Shown: piece by piece, positions 42,459-50,879 of the stretch
Position numbering within the stretch: position 1 is the first letter of the stretch
Layout: each line of letters opens with the position of its first letter
DNA from: Maribacter zhoushanensis
Lineage (GTDB): Bacteria > Bacteroidota > Bacteroidia > Flavobacteriales > Flavobacteriaceae
Reading direction: 5' to 3'
Length of the DNA: 64,000 nucleotides
Assembly (NCBI RefSeq): GCF_029350975.1
Contig: NZ_JARKMR010000006.1
Span: forward strand, 62,001-126,000
Notes under the pieces: model-generated
What the model was told of the DNA's origin: nothing
Seen by the model: only the letters and a program-made list of their open reading frames with translations
The model's database searches: none
Made by a program: the position numbers and the translations under genes

Positions 42459-43736
42459 ATGAAGGAAGACTTGCTTCACTTTATTTGGAAGTATAAAAAG
42501 TATCCTATTAAGGGGCTTGTCACTACATCTGGTGAAGTGGTACATGTAGTATCTACCGGAATGCATAATCATTTAAGTGGACCAGATTTCTTTAACGCGC
42601 AGGTAGAATTGAACGAACAATTATGGGCGGGTAATGTTGAAATTCATTTAAAATCATCAGATTGGTATGCGCATAATCATCAAGAAGATGATAGTTATAA
42701 TAATGTAATTCTTCATGTAGTTTGGCAAGATGATGTAGCTGTATTTAGAAAAGATGGAACTGAAATACCTACATTGTCTTTAAAAGAATATATACCCTTA
42801 AAGCTTTTACATACCTATCAAGAACTTTTCAATAGTAAAAATTATAAATTCATTAATTGCGAAAATGAGTTTACGAGGGTTGATGAGTTTTTGAAAAATA
42901 ATTGGCTAGATCGTTTGTTTGTAGAGCGATTAGAACAGAAATCAGATTTTATTAATCAACTATTAAAAGAAACAAACAATGATTGGGAGCAAGTGTTATT
43001 CTTAATGCTATTAAAAACCTTTGGTTCTAAAATAAATAGAGAATCTTTTGTTGAAATCGGAAAGTCAATTGATTTTTCAATAATAAGAAAGTTATACCAC
43101 AAGCCACTTCTAATGGAAAGTTTGTTTTTAGGACAGGCAAGCTTATTGAATAAAACAAATGACGGTGATACTTACTTTGCTGAATTGAAAAAAGAATATG
43201 AATTCTTAAAACATAAGTTTAGCTTAAACCCTGTTTTTAAGTCTCCTGAATTTTTTCGATTAAGACCATCAAATTTTCCAACCATTAGACTAGCTCAATT
43301 AAGCGCATTATACGCTGAAAATAATAATCTCTTTCATTTGTTGATAGAGGATGAACATACCGACTATACCAAAATCTTAAACATAGGTACATCTGAATAT
43401 TGGGAAACCCATTTTAATTTCGGTAAAATTTCAAAAAAGAGTAAAAAGGGAATTTCAAATTCGTTTTTAAATCTTCTGCTCATAAATACTATAATTCCTT
43501 TAAAGTTCGCCTACAATCGCTATAAAGGTGGGTTAGAAAATGAAAGATTTCTTAAAATGATGTCAGGAATTAAAAAGGAAGAAAACAGTATTATATCTAA
43601 GTTTGGTAAACTAGGAGAAACGCTTGAAAATGCTAAGGATTCTCAGGCATATCTTCAGTTATACACTAACTATTGTATAAAAGATAAATGTTTAGATTGT
43701 GCTATTGGGGCTTCATTAATGAATATAAAAGGCTAA
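42459..43736 (+). CDS. DUF2851 family protein
   Basis: A 425-residue protein of the DUF2851 family, typical of Bacteroidota. The diagnostic N-terminal half reads GPDFFNAQVELN, WAGNVEIHLKSSDWYAHNH and NVILHVVWQDD, followed by a long helical region. A C-terminal Cys cluster (YCIKDKCLDCAIG) is reminiscent of a small metal site. The function is not known. It is close to pspC downstream, with 11 bases between. Confidence 0.9.
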   Translation: MKEDLLHFIWKYKKYPIKGLVTTSGEVVHVVSTGMHNHLSGPDFFNAQVELNEQLWAGNVEIHLKSSDWYAHNHQEDDSYNNVILHVVWQDDVAVFRKDGTEIPTLSLKEYIPLKLLHTYQELFNSKNYKFINCENEFTRVDEFLKNNWLDRLFVERLEQKSDFINQLLKETNNDWEQVLFLMLLKTFGSKINRESFVEIGKSIDFSIIRKLYHKPLLMESLFLGQASLLNKTNDGDTYFAELKKEYEFLKHKFSLNPVFKSPEFFRLRPSNFPTIRLAQLSALYAENNNLFHLLIEDEHTDYTKILNIGTSEYWETHFNFGKISKKSKKGISNSFLNLLLINTIIPLKFAYNRYKGGLENERFLKMMSGIKKEENSIISKFGKLGETLENAKDSQAYLQLYTNYCIKDKCLDCAIGASLMNIKG

Positions 43737-43747
43737 TTTTATACCCT

Positions 43748-43975
43748 ATGAACGTGTTTTATAAATTACTACATTATTTTCAAAAGAGAGGATATGAGGT
43801 ATGCGGTAGAATAGCGGAACGATTAGGTATAAGGGCTAGAGTGGTAAGAACATCATTCATTTATCTCACCTTTGTCACTGTAGGCTTTGGTTTTGCTCTT
43901 TATTTGTTCTTGGCTTTTTGGCTAAGAATAAAAGATTTGATATATACCAAACGAAATTCAGTTTTTGATCTTTAA
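43748..43975 (+). CDS. PspC domain-containing protein
   Basis: A 75-residue protein starting MNVFYKLLHYFQKR. It contains the PspC core: VCGRIAERLGIRARVVRTSF followed by a hydrophobic helix (VGFGFALYLFLAFWL). The usual CGGLAEY is CGRIAER here. PspC domains are linked to envelope stress in proteobacteria; in Bacteroidota small PspC proteins are common and uncharacterised. An upstream in-frame start at 43688 would run into the DUF2851 coding region and is not used. Confidence 0.8.
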   Translation: MNVFYKLLHYFQKRGYEVCGRIAERLGIRARVVRTSFIYLTFVTVGFGFALYLFLAFWLRIKDLIYTKRNSVFDL

Positions 43976-43978
43976 CAT

Positions 43979-44986
43979 ATGATGAAATTATTTAAGTCTA
44001 AAATATATTTAGCATTGACTTTGATGCTGATGGTTTTGGCTTTTGGAGTTTTAGGATATCGTTTTGTGGCAGACTATTCTTGGGTCGATGCATTTTATAT
44101 GACCATAATAACGGTAACCACTGTTGGTTTTTCAGAGGTTAGGCCAATGGGACCTGAAGGGAAAATATTCACTATCATCCTTATTGTGACAAGTGTATTC
44201 ATAGTTGGTTTTGCTATAACTATAGTTACTGACTACCTGCTCTCTAGAAATTCAGTAGAACTGCTAAAAAAGAAAAAAATGAAAAATGCTATTGCAAATT
44301 TAAATCAGCATGTTATCGTATGTGGTTTTGGTAGAAATGGTATGCAAGCTGCAGAAAGGCTTAAGGCATATAAAAGACCATTTGTGGTGATAGAGAAAGA
44401 TAAAGAGGTGATAGAGCGCTATGAAGATGATGTCTTGTTTATTGAAGGCGATGCCAATGATGATGATGTATTGTTAGAGGCGGGTATTGAAAGAGCTCAA
44501 TATTTAATAGCTACTTTGCCAGATGATGCGGCAAATTTATTTGTAGTACTGTCGGCAAGACAAATGAAAAAGAATCTTTTTATTATCAGTAGGGCTTCTT
44601 TAGTGAATTCTCAGAAAAAATTATTCTTGGCAGGAGCAAATAAGGTAATTATGCCAGATAAAATTGGAGGTGATCATATGGCATCTCTAGTGGTAATGCC
44701 AGACCTTATCACTTTTATGGACAAGCTCTCTATGGAGGGTGAACATACTACTAATTTAGAAGAGGTAGCCATAGAGGATTTTGCGGATCAGATTGAATGT
44801 AATTCTTTGAGAGATTTAGATTTACGAAGAAAAACAGGATGTACTATAATAGGTTATATTTCACCGGATGGTGAGTATACTATAAACCCAGAAGCTGATA
44901 TGGAATTACAGCCAAAAAGTAAGGTTATAGTACTGGGTAGGCCAGAACAAATTAAGAAATTGAACGAAATGTTTAACATAGAATAA
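43979..44986 (+). CDS. Two-helix potassium channel with RCK (TrkA-N/TrkA-C) domain
   Basis: A 335-residue protein: two membrane helices (about 9-30 and 60-87) flank a pore helix and selectivity filter TVGFS at residues 48-52, where the usual filter is TVGYG. The cytosolic part is a TrkA-N Rossmann domain (VIVCGFGRNGMQAAERL) and a TrkA-C domain near the C-terminus, as in MthK-type channels. The filter Gly-to-Ser change makes ion selectivity uncertain. It lies 3 bases after pspC, so the two are likely co-transcribed. Confidence 0.88.
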   Translation: MMKLFKSKIYLALTLMLMVLAFGVLGYRFVADYSWVDAFYMTIITVTTVGFSEVRPMGPEGKIFTIILIVTSVFIVGFAITIVTDYLLSRNSVELLKKKKMKNAIANLNQHVIVCGFGRNGMQAAERLKAYKRPFVVIEKDKEVIERYEDDVLFIEGDANDDDVLLEAGIERAQYLIATLPDDAANLFVVLSARQMKKNLFIISRASLVNSQKKLFLAGANKVIMPDKIGGDHMASLVVMPDLITFMDKLSMEGEHTTNLEEVAIEDFADQIECNSLRDLDLRRKTGCTIIGYISPDGEYTINPEADMELQPKSKVIVLGRPEQIKKLNEMFNIE

Positions 44987-45002
44987 TCATCTTTCTACCA
45001 TA

Positions 45003-45010
45003 TATATTTG
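45003..45010 (+). promoter_or_regulatory. Candidate -7 element for the AGCS gene
   Basis: TATATTTG matches TAnnTTTG; the start site would be near 45014, about 60 bases before the ATG at 45074. No good -33 TTTG is visible. Confidence 0.4.
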
Positions 45011-45073
45011 ATTGCATCCATTATTTTTAGGATATTGCTAGACAAACTAACTCAAAAAATAAATTCTAAACTT

Positions 45074-46762
45074 ATGAAGTATAAACTTCTAAACCTGTTT
45101 ACCTTTTTATTTCCTTTTTTAATATTTTCTCAAGAACAAGGATTAGATCAACAAATTGATCAAGCCTTTCAACCCATCTCCGACTTCTTTTCAGCGGTAA
45201 TTTTCTTTAATGTTTGGCATGATCCAGACATACCGTTCGTATTAGTGTTATTAGTAGGTAGTGCATTATTTTTTACAATATATTTTGGGTTTCCAAACAT
45301 TAGATTTTTTGGAAAAGCCATTAATACCGTTCGCGGTAAGTATGAGGATATAGAAAAACATGGAGCGCAAAATCTTTATGGTGAAGATGGTATTGCTCAA
45401 GGTCAAGATTTGACTAATGTAGATATAGAAGACCATCTGGTTAGTATGGAAAATGATTTGGCTATAGATGGCGATATCATTGATACTATTAGGGATGAAA
45501 GCTCAGAAGGTGAAGTAAGCCATTTTCAAGCATTGGCAACTGCAGTTTCCGGTACAGTTGGTAACGGTAATATTGCAGGTGTAGCTTTGGCTATTGCCTT
45601 AGGTGGACCTGGTGCTACATTTTGGATGATTGTATGTGGACTTTTAGGTATGTCATCAAAATTTGTGGAATGTACGCTTGGTGTTCAATATAGAGATGTA
45701 GGTGAAGATGGTACCGTTTATGGTGGTCCAATGTACTATATAAGTAAAGGTCTTAAAGAAAGAGGCTTTGAAACCATAGGTAAGGTTGCTGCTGTTATTT
45801 TTGCAATTTTTTGTATTGGTGGTTCTTTTGGTGGTGGTAACGCGGCTCAGTCAAACCAAGCTACTATAGTAATCAAAGAACTTTTTAACTGGCAAAGTAC
45901 TGCAGCCGGGGCTATTGTGGGTCTTGTGTTGGCAATCCTTGTTGGTGTAATAATCATTGGTGGTATTAAGCGTATTGCTCAAGTAACTGAAAAAGTAGTG
46001 CCATTTATGGCGGTAATGTATATTGTTGCTTGTCTATATATCATCCTTAGTAATTTTTCACTTGTAGATGACGCTATTTCTTTAATAGTTACAGAGGCAT
46101 TTAACCCTACTGCAATTGGTGTGGGTAGTCTTATTGGTGTGCTGTTGGTTGGTTTTAAAAGAGCGGCATTTTCAAATGAAGCAGGTGCGGGTTCAGCATC
46201 TATTGCCCATTCTGCGGTAAGAACAAAATATTCAGCTTCTGAAGGTTTGGTAGCTTTGTTAGAGCCTTTCATTGATACTGTAGTTATTTGTACAATGACA
46301 GCGATAGTAATTATCATCTTTAATTTTGGTGGTGCATTTACTTATGGCGGTGATGGTTCTGGTGCAGTTTTAATAGATGGCATGCCGTATGAAGGTGCTG
46401 GTATTACTGCTGTTGCTTTTGCTGAGTATATACCTTATTCTAATATATTCTTGACTATAGCGGTAGTGTTATTTGCAGTTTCTACCATGATTTCTTGGTC
46501 TTATTACGGACTACAGTCTTGGAAATATTTATTCGGTAGAGGTAAAACAGCTGATATGGTTTATAAATTATTGTTCTGTACGTTTATAGTAATTGGAGCT
46601 GCAGCAAGTATGAAATCTATTTGGGCTTTTTCAGATGCAATGATATTTGCAATGGTATTCCCAAATATGGTAGGTCTGTTCTTCTTGTTCCCAGTTGTGA
46701 AAAAACAATTGAATAGATATTTAGATGCGATCAAACTAAAGTATGACGCTATAGAAGATTAA
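45074..46762 (+). CDS. Alanine/glycine:cation symporter family protein
   Basis: A 562-residue sodium-coupled amino-acid symporter (AGCS family). Family motifs: SHFQALATAVSGTVGNGNIA, GGPGATFWM, GGPMYYISKG, GGGNAAQSNQ, and FKRAAFSNEAGAGSASIAH. About eleven membrane helices are visible. Two features are odd: a cleavable-looking signal sequence ending LIFSQ at the N-terminus, and an acidic insertion of about 50 residues (roughly 92-143) in the first loop before SHFQAL. The start at 45074 is preferred to a TTG at 45008 that lies in the -7 box. Confidence 0.92.
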   Translation: MKYKLLNLFTFLFPFLIFSQEQGLDQQIDQAFQPISDFFSAVIFFNVWHDPDIPFVLVLLVGSALFFTIYFGFPNIRFFGKAINTVRGKYEDIEKHGAQNLYGEDGIAQGQDLTNVDIEDHLVSMENDLAIDGDIIDTIRDESSEGEVSHFQALATAVSGTVGNGNIAGVALAIALGGPGATFWMIVCGLLGMSSKFVECTLGVQYRDVGEDGTVYGGPMYYISKGLKERGFETIGKVAAVIFAIFCIGGSFGGGNAAQSNQATIVIKELFNWQSTAAGAIVGLVLAILVGVIIIGGIKRIAQVTEKVVPFMAVMYIVACLYIILSNFSLVDDAISLIVTEAFNPTAIGVGSLIGVLLVGFKRAAFSNEAGAGSASIAHSAVRTKYSASEGLVALLEPFIDTVVICTMTAIVIIIFNFGGAFTYGGDGSGAVLIDGMPYEGAGITAVAFAEYIPYSNIFLTIAVVLFAVSTMISWSYYGLQSWKYLFGRGKTADMVYKLLFCTFIVIGAAASMKSIWAFSDAMIFAMVFPNMVGLFFLFPVVKKQLNRYLDAIKLKYDAIED

Positions 46763-46770
46763 GAATTGTC

Positions 46771-47649
46771 ATGAATTCATTTAAATCCCACTTTAAGTTC
46801 AATAAACAAGAACGAAGTGGGATTTTCTTTTTGCTATTTTTTCTGATTAGTATTCAAATAGGATATTATCTGTACAATACATACGCGGTCAATCAATCTA
46901 CACCCTTGCAAATTGATAGTGTGGCTCAAGCTGAAATAGATTCTTTGAAAATTGTAGCGTTAGAAAAAGATACTGTTCGCATATTTCCTTTAAATCCAAA
47001 TTTTATTACTGATTTTAAAGGGTATACATTAGGTATGTCAGTTGCTGAAATAGATAGGTTACATGTTTTTAGAACTAAAGAACTATTTGTGAATTCGGCT
47101 AAAGAGTTTCAAGATGTTACAAAAGTTTCAGATTCATTACTAGATATTATATCTCCATATTTTAAATTTCCAGAGTGGACTCAGAATAGAAAGAGGAAAA
47201 CGGCATTTAAATCAAACACATTTAGCCTGGATAATAAACTAAAGAAAGTTGTTTGGAAAGATTTAAATACCGCGACGGCAGAAGAGCTACGGCAAGTAAG
47301 CGGAATAGGGGAGAAATTATCGGCTAGAATAATTAAATTTAGAGATCGCTTGGGCGGTTTTTTAATTGAAGATCAATTGCAAGATGTTTATGGTCTAGAG
47401 CCAGATGTTGTGGAAAGAGCTTTAAAACAGTTTAAAGTAGTAACCAAGCCTGATATTTTAAAAATAAATGTAAATACTGCTACTGTTGAAGAATTGTCTA
47501 AATTGATATATCTGCAAAAACACGTCGCTCAGAGCATTGTAAATTATCGTAATCTCAACGGAAGTATCAATTCTTTGAACGAATTAGTAAAAATTGAGGA
47601 ATTTCCGTCAGAGCGTATTAATAGAATTGCTTTATATTTGTCATTATAA
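46771..47649 (+). CDS. Helix-hairpin-helix (ComEA-like) membrane-anchored protein
   Basis: A 292-residue protein with one N-terminal membrane segment (IFFLLFFLISIQIGYYLY) and helix-hairpin-helix repeats in the second half: LNTATAEELRQVSGIGEKLS with RIIKFRDRLGGF, and later VNTATVEELSKLIYLQKHVA. HhH repeats of this kind bind DNA without sequence specificity, as in ComEA. No other competence gene is next to it, so a role in DNA uptake is only a possibility. It starts 8 bases after the symporter gene. Confidence 0.83.
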   Translation: MNSFKSHFKFNKQERSGIFFLLFFLISIQIGYYLYNTYAVNQSTPLQIDSVAQAEIDSLKIVALEKDTVRIFPLNPNFITDFKGYTLGMSVAEIDRLHVFRTKELFVNSAKEFQDVTKVSDSLLDIISPYFKFPEWTQNRKRKTAFKSNTFSLDNKLKKVVWKDLNTATAEELRQVSGIGEKLSARIIKFRDRLGGFLIEDQLQDVYGLEPDVVERALKQFKVVTKPDILKINVNTATVEELSKLIYLQKHVAQSIVNYRNLNGSINSLNELVKIEEFPSERINRIALYLSL

Positions 47650-47659
47650 AAAAAACGCT

Positions 47660-48829
47660 ATGCAAAGTATGTACTTCACAGAAGAACATCAATTATTTAG
47701 GAACAGCCTAAAAGATTTTTTACAGAAAGAAGTAGTCCCTCATGTAGATAAGTGGGAAGAAACAGGAACTATAGAAAGGTTCATTTGGAAGAAATTTGGA
47801 GATATGGGCTATTTTGGCCTAGCGACGCCTGAAGAAGATGGTGGTCTAGGTCTTGATCTTTTCTATACTATTATCTTGTTAGAAGAGTTGCAAAAGATAA
47901 ATTCTGGAGGTTTTGCAGCGGCTATGTGGGCGCATACTTATTTGGCAATGACTCATTTAAATAAAGAAGCGGATTCCTTTTTAAAGGAGAAGTATTTACG
48001 ACCTAGTGTAAATGGTGATAAAATTGGTTGTTTGTGTATTTCAGAACCTTTTGGGGGTAGTGATGTAGCGGCAATGAGAACAACGGCAGTAAAGCAAGGT
48101 GATCATTATGTGTTAAATGGTTCCAAAACGTTTATCACAAATGGGGTCTACGCTGATTACATGATCGTGGCGGCAAAAACAAGTCCTGAGCTTGGTAATA
48201 AAGGAATTAGCATTTTTACGGTAGATAGAAATAGTGAAGGGGTAACAGCTAATAAATTAAATAAATTAGGTTGGCGAGCGTCAGATACTGCTGAATTGGC
48301 TTTTGATAATGTCAAGATTCCTGTAGAAAACCTAATGGGTGAAGAAAATATGGGATTCTCATATATAATGGAGCATTTCTCTTTAGAAAGATTGATAATG
48401 GGTGTTAATGCTCATGCAAGAGCAGAGCATGTTTTGGATTACGCATTAAATTACATGTCAGAAAGGGAAGCTTTTGGTAAATCTATAAATAAATTTCAGG
48501 CACTTAGGCATAGAGTAGTTGATTTACACGCGGATATAGATATGTGTAAAGAATATAATTATTCCGTTGCCTACCGTTTGGATAAAGGACAGTATGTAGT
48601 TAAAGAGGCAACTATATCAAAACTAAAATCGACAAAAGTTGCTGACGAAGTAGCTTATGAATGTTTGCAATTTTTAGGTGGTTACGGTTATATTGAAGAT
48701 TACCCAATGGCACGTAACTTTAGAGATAGTAGACTAGGACCAATTGGTGGTGGTACATCAGAAATATTGCGAGAAATTATTTCTAAAATCATTATTGATA
48801 AGAAAGAATATAAGCCAGCTACGGTGTAG
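47660..48829 (+). CDS. Acyl-CoA dehydrogenase family protein
   Basis: A 389-residue FAD flavoprotein. Family motifs: ISEPFGGSDVAAMRTTAV, LNGSKTFITNG, and the C-terminal LGGYGYIEDYPMARNFRD followed by RLGPIGGGTSEI. The catalytic base (Glu of short- and medium-chain enzymes) would be in the C-terminal domain. It oxidises the alpha-beta bond of an acyl-CoA with transfer to ETF. The start at 47660 (MQSMYFTEEH) is preferred; the frame is open to 47594 but overlaps the HhH gene. Confidence 0.93.
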   Translation: MQSMYFTEEHQLFRNSLKDFLQKEVVPHVDKWEETGTIERFIWKKFGDMGYFGLATPEEDGGLGLDLFYTIILLEELQKINSGGFAAAMWAHTYLAMTHLNKEADSFLKEKYLRPSVNGDKIGCLCISEPFGGSDVAAMRTTAVKQGDHYVLNGSKTFITNGVYADYMIVAAKTSPELGNKGISIFTVDRNSEGVTANKLNKLGWRASDTAELAFDNVKIPVENLMGEENMGFSYIMEHFSLERLIMGVNAHARAEHVLDYALNYMSEREAFGKSINKFQALRHRVVDLHADIDMCKEYNYSVAYRLDKGQYVVKEATISKLKSTKVADEVAYECLQFLGGYGYIEDYPMARNFRDSRLGPIGGGTSEILREIISKIIIDKKEYKPATV

Positions 48830-48863
48830 TTGGTCAAATTAAAATTTTAAAATTAGTTTAAAG

Positions 48864-48894
48864 GTTGTCGGTTTAAATATAGTTACTATATTTG
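48864..48894 (+). promoter_or_regulatory. rpsU promoter
   Basis: GTTG (48864-48867), a 19-nt spacer and TATATTTG (48887-48894), a good Bacteroidota promoter. The start site near 48898 leaves a leader of about 31 nt that contains the Shine-Dalgarno sequence. Confidence 0.65.
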
Positions 48895-48914
48895 CAGCCT
48901 TAATCACAAAAGAG

Positions 48915-48920
48915 AGGAGG
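48915..48920 (+). promoter_or_regulatory. Shine-Dalgarno sequence of rpsU
   Basis: AGGAGG, within GAGAGGAGGT, lies 8 nt before the ATG at 48929: a perfect match to the 16S anti-Shine-Dalgarno. No other start that I inspected in this window has one, so it stands out. Confidence 0.85.
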
Positions 48921-48928
48921 TTTAGCCC

Positions 48929-49123
48929 ATGTTAATAATACCAGTAAAAGAAGGAGAAAACATCGATAGAGCTTTAAAGCGTTTCAAGCGTAAGTTCGAT
49001 AAGACAGGTACAATGAGACAGTTACGTAAGCGTCAACAGTTCAATAAGCCGTCAGTTGTTCGTAGAGCACAGATACAAAAAGCAGAATACATTCAAGGTC
49101 TAAGAGATCAAGAAGAAGTTTAG
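48929..49123 (+). CDS. rpsU: 30S ribosomal protein S21
   Basis: A basic 64-residue protein opening MLIIPVKEGENIDRALKRFK, the bS21 signature. bS21 sits next to the 3' end of 16S rRNA. Work in Flavobacterium has linked bS21 to occlusion of the anti-Shine-Dalgarno in Bacteroidota ribosomes and to autoregulation through the rpsU Shine-Dalgarno; the leader here (perfect AGGAGG, 8-nt spacing) fits that model. It has its own promoter and terminator. Confidence 0.96.
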   Translation: MLIIPVKEGENIDRALKRFKRKFDKTGTMRQLRKRQQFNKPSVVRRAQIQKAEYIQGLRDQEEV

Positions 49124-49142
49124 ACTTTGTCGTACAAAATAT

Positions 49143-49170
49143 AAAATCCCGCAATTTGCGGGATTTTTTT
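49143..49170 (+). terminator. Rho-independent terminator of rpsU
   Basis: A perfect 11-bp stem (49143-49153 with 49157-49167) containing ATCCCGCA/TGCGGGAT is followed by a run of T. Confidence 0.85.
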
Positions 49171-49213
49171 TGCTCAAATTTCAGTAAACTCAAAACTTTG
49201 ATACCTTTAGATA

Positions 49214-50104
49214 ATGTTTTTAAGTGAATTTATTTCTTATCTCTCTTTGGAGAAAAATTATTCTAAACATACGGTTAAGGCGTATGAGAATGATTTACTA
49301 GAATTTAGTAATTTCTGCTTAACTAATTATGATGTTGATGATATTGATAACATTGAATATAATATTGTTCGATTTTGGATAGTTGAATTGTCTGAAAAAA
49401 AAATCAACAATAGGTCTATCAATAGAAAAATAGCATCGCTGAAAGCTTATTTTAAGTTTCTTCAAAAAATAGAAGTTACAGATGTAAATCCGTTGAACAA
49501 GCATAAGGCATTAAAGACTGCGAAGAAAATTGAGATTCCCTTCTCTGAATTAGAGATGGAAAAGGTGTTGTCTGAAATAGAGTATAAAGAAGATTTTGAG
49601 GGGAGAAGAGATGAGCTGTTGATACATGTGTTGTATGTTACGGGTATGCGTAGGGCGGAGGTTATAGCCTTAAAAGTGGTAGATGTGGATTTTGAAGCGA
49701 TGACGATCAAGGTCTTGGGCAAACGCAATAAGGAAAGAATTATACCTATGCTTGTTGAGACCAAAAAGAAGTTTGTAGATTATTTAGAGGGTCGGGAGAA
49801 ATTGAGCAAGGTGGTTGATGAAGACACTATGTTCTTGACGAAGTCAGGCAATAAATTGTATGAAACACTTGTTTATAGATTAATAAAAAAGTATTTTAGA
49901 GAGGTTTCCTCGAAGGTAAAGACGAGTCCGCATATTCTTAGGCATACTTTTGCAACTCATCTATTGAATAAAGGAGCAGATTTAAATGCTGTTAAAGAGT
50001 TGCTAGGTCATTCTAGTTTGGCTTCTACTCAAGTTTATACGCATAATAGTATTGCAGAGTTAAAGAAAGTTCATGCAAAAGCTCATCCTAGGGGAAATAA
50101 ATAA
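49214..50104 (+). CDS. xerC: Tyrosine recombinase (XerC-type)
   Basis: A 296-residue site-specific recombinase, probably acting on chromosome dimers at dif. The N-terminal SAM-like domain (FISYLSLEKNYSKHTVKAY) is followed by a catalytic domain with Arg146 (TGMRRAE), Lys170, His240 and Arg243 (PHILRHTFATHL), His266 (LGHSS) and the nucleophile Tyr275 (STQVYTH). The setting between rpsU and hpf and the absence of any attachment site or phage gene argue for a housekeeping Xer protein rather than an integrase. XerC versus XerD cannot be decided by eye. Confidence 0.9.
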   Translation: MFLSEFISYLSLEKNYSKHTVKAYENDLLEFSNFCLTNYDVDDIDNIEYNIVRFWIVELSEKKINNRSINRKIASLKAYFKFLQKIEVTDVNPLNKHKALKTAKKIEIPFSELEMEKVLSEIEYKEDFEGRRDELLIHVLYVTGMRRAEVIALKVVDVDFEAMTIKVLGKRNKERIIPMLVETKKKFVDYLEGREKLSKVVDEDTMFLTKSGNKLYETLVYRLIKKYFREVSSKVKTSPHILRHTFATHLLNKGADLNAVKELLGHSSLASTQVYTHNSIAELKKVHAKAHPRGNK

Positions 50105-50151
50105 TTATTGTTAAATCAGGCTAAATTCTTAAAGCCATAAATTTTCTGACT

Positions 50152-50454
50152 ATGAAAGTAAATACGCAATCGGTAAATTTTAATGCAGACGATAAGTTGA
50201 TAAATTTCCTTCAAAATAGACTTGACAAAGTGGAAACCTTTTATTCTAAGGTGATTAGCTCAGATGTTTATATGAAAGTGGAGAATACAAGTGCTAAAGA
50301 GAATAAAATAGTAGAGATTAAAATTTCGGTTCCTAAAGATAAATTTGTAGTAAAAAAACAATGTAAATCATTTGAAGAGGCTGTAGACTCGGCTTGTAGT
50401 TCCCTGGAACGTAGGCTAATAAAGCAAAAAGAAAAAATAAGATTACATGCTTGA
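50152..50454 (+). CDS. hpf: Short-form ribosome hibernation promoting factor
   Basis: A 100-residue HPF/RaiA protein: an N-terminal beta strand VNTQSVNFNADDKLINFL, central SSDVYMKVENTS, and a C-terminal FEEAVDSACSSLERRLIKQK basic helix. It lacks the long C-terminal extension of long-form HPF. It dimerises or inactivates ribosomes in stationary phase. The gene lies 47 bases after xerC and just before the tRNA/tuf promoter. Confidence 0.92.
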   Translation: MKVNTQSVNFNADDKLINFLQNRLDKVETFYSKVISSDVYMKVENTSAKENKIVEIKISVPKDKFVVKKQCKSFEEAVDSACSSLERRLIKQKEKIRLHA

Positions 50455-50475
50455 TAAAAATTTTTCAAAATTTGT

Positions 50476-50505
50476 TTTGAATAAACAAAAAATACTATAC
50501 ATTTG
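50476..50505 (+). promoter_or_regulatory. Promoter of the tRNA-tuf operon
   Basis: TTTG (50476-50479), an 18-nt spacer and TACATTTG (50498-50505). The start site would be near 50509, some 50 bases before the first tRNA. Confidence 0.65.
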
Positions 50506-50507
50506 CA

Positions 50508-50533
50508 GTCCGTTAGAAATAGCGGGCTTTTTT
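50508..50533 (+). terminator. Terminator-like hairpin at the start of the tRNA transcript
   Basis: An 8-pair stem including two G-T pairs (50508-50515 with 50520-50527) closed by a GAAA tetraloop is followed by six T (50528-50533). It may terminate hpf, or act at the 5' end of the tRNA operon transcript. Confidence 0.55.
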
Positions 50534-50557
50534 ATGACAGAAAAAGTCGTGAAATAA

Positions 50558-50631
50558 GCCGATGTAGCTCAGCTGGCTAGAGCAGCTGATTTGTAATCAG
50601 CAGGTCGTGGGTTCGAGTCCCTCCATCGGCT
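50558..50631 (+). tRNA. tRNA-Thr (anticodon TGT)
   Basis: Acceptor stem GCCGATG pairs with CATCGGC, the anticodon loop TTTGTAA gives TGT, and the T-loop GTTCGAGTC is present. 74 nt, discriminator T, no encoded CCA. It is first in the tRNA series leading to tuf. Confidence 0.96.
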
Positions 50632-50658
50632 CTTAAGTTCTTTAAAATATTAGTTTGA

Positions 50659-50740
<82 letters not shown>

Positions 50741-50787
50741 CTAAACTATTTTATAGAGAATTTTATTGAAATATTGTAATATTATAA

Positions 50788-50860
50788 GCGGGAGTAGCTC
50801 AGTTGGTAGAGCGTCAGCCTTCCAAGCTGAATGTCGCCGGTTCGAACCCGGTCTCCCGCT
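50788..50860 (+). tRNA. tRNA-Gly (anticodon TCC)
   Basis: Acceptor stem GCGGGAG with CTCCCGC, anticodon loop CTTCCAA giving TCC, T-loop GGTTCGAACCC. 73 nt, discriminator T, no encoded CCA. Confidence 0.96.
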
Positions 50861-50879
50861 CTATAAATTTGACAGTAAT

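Noticed and set aside
45008-45073. A TTG start for the AGCS symporter at 45008.
   Set aside because: It overlaps the candidate -7 box, and the ATG at 45074 begins a proper signal-like sequence.
49214-50104. The tyrosine recombinase as a mobile-element integrase marking an island.
   Set aside because: It sits in a housekeeping context (rpsU, hpf, tRNA-tuf) with no attachment repeats, no cargo and no composition change.
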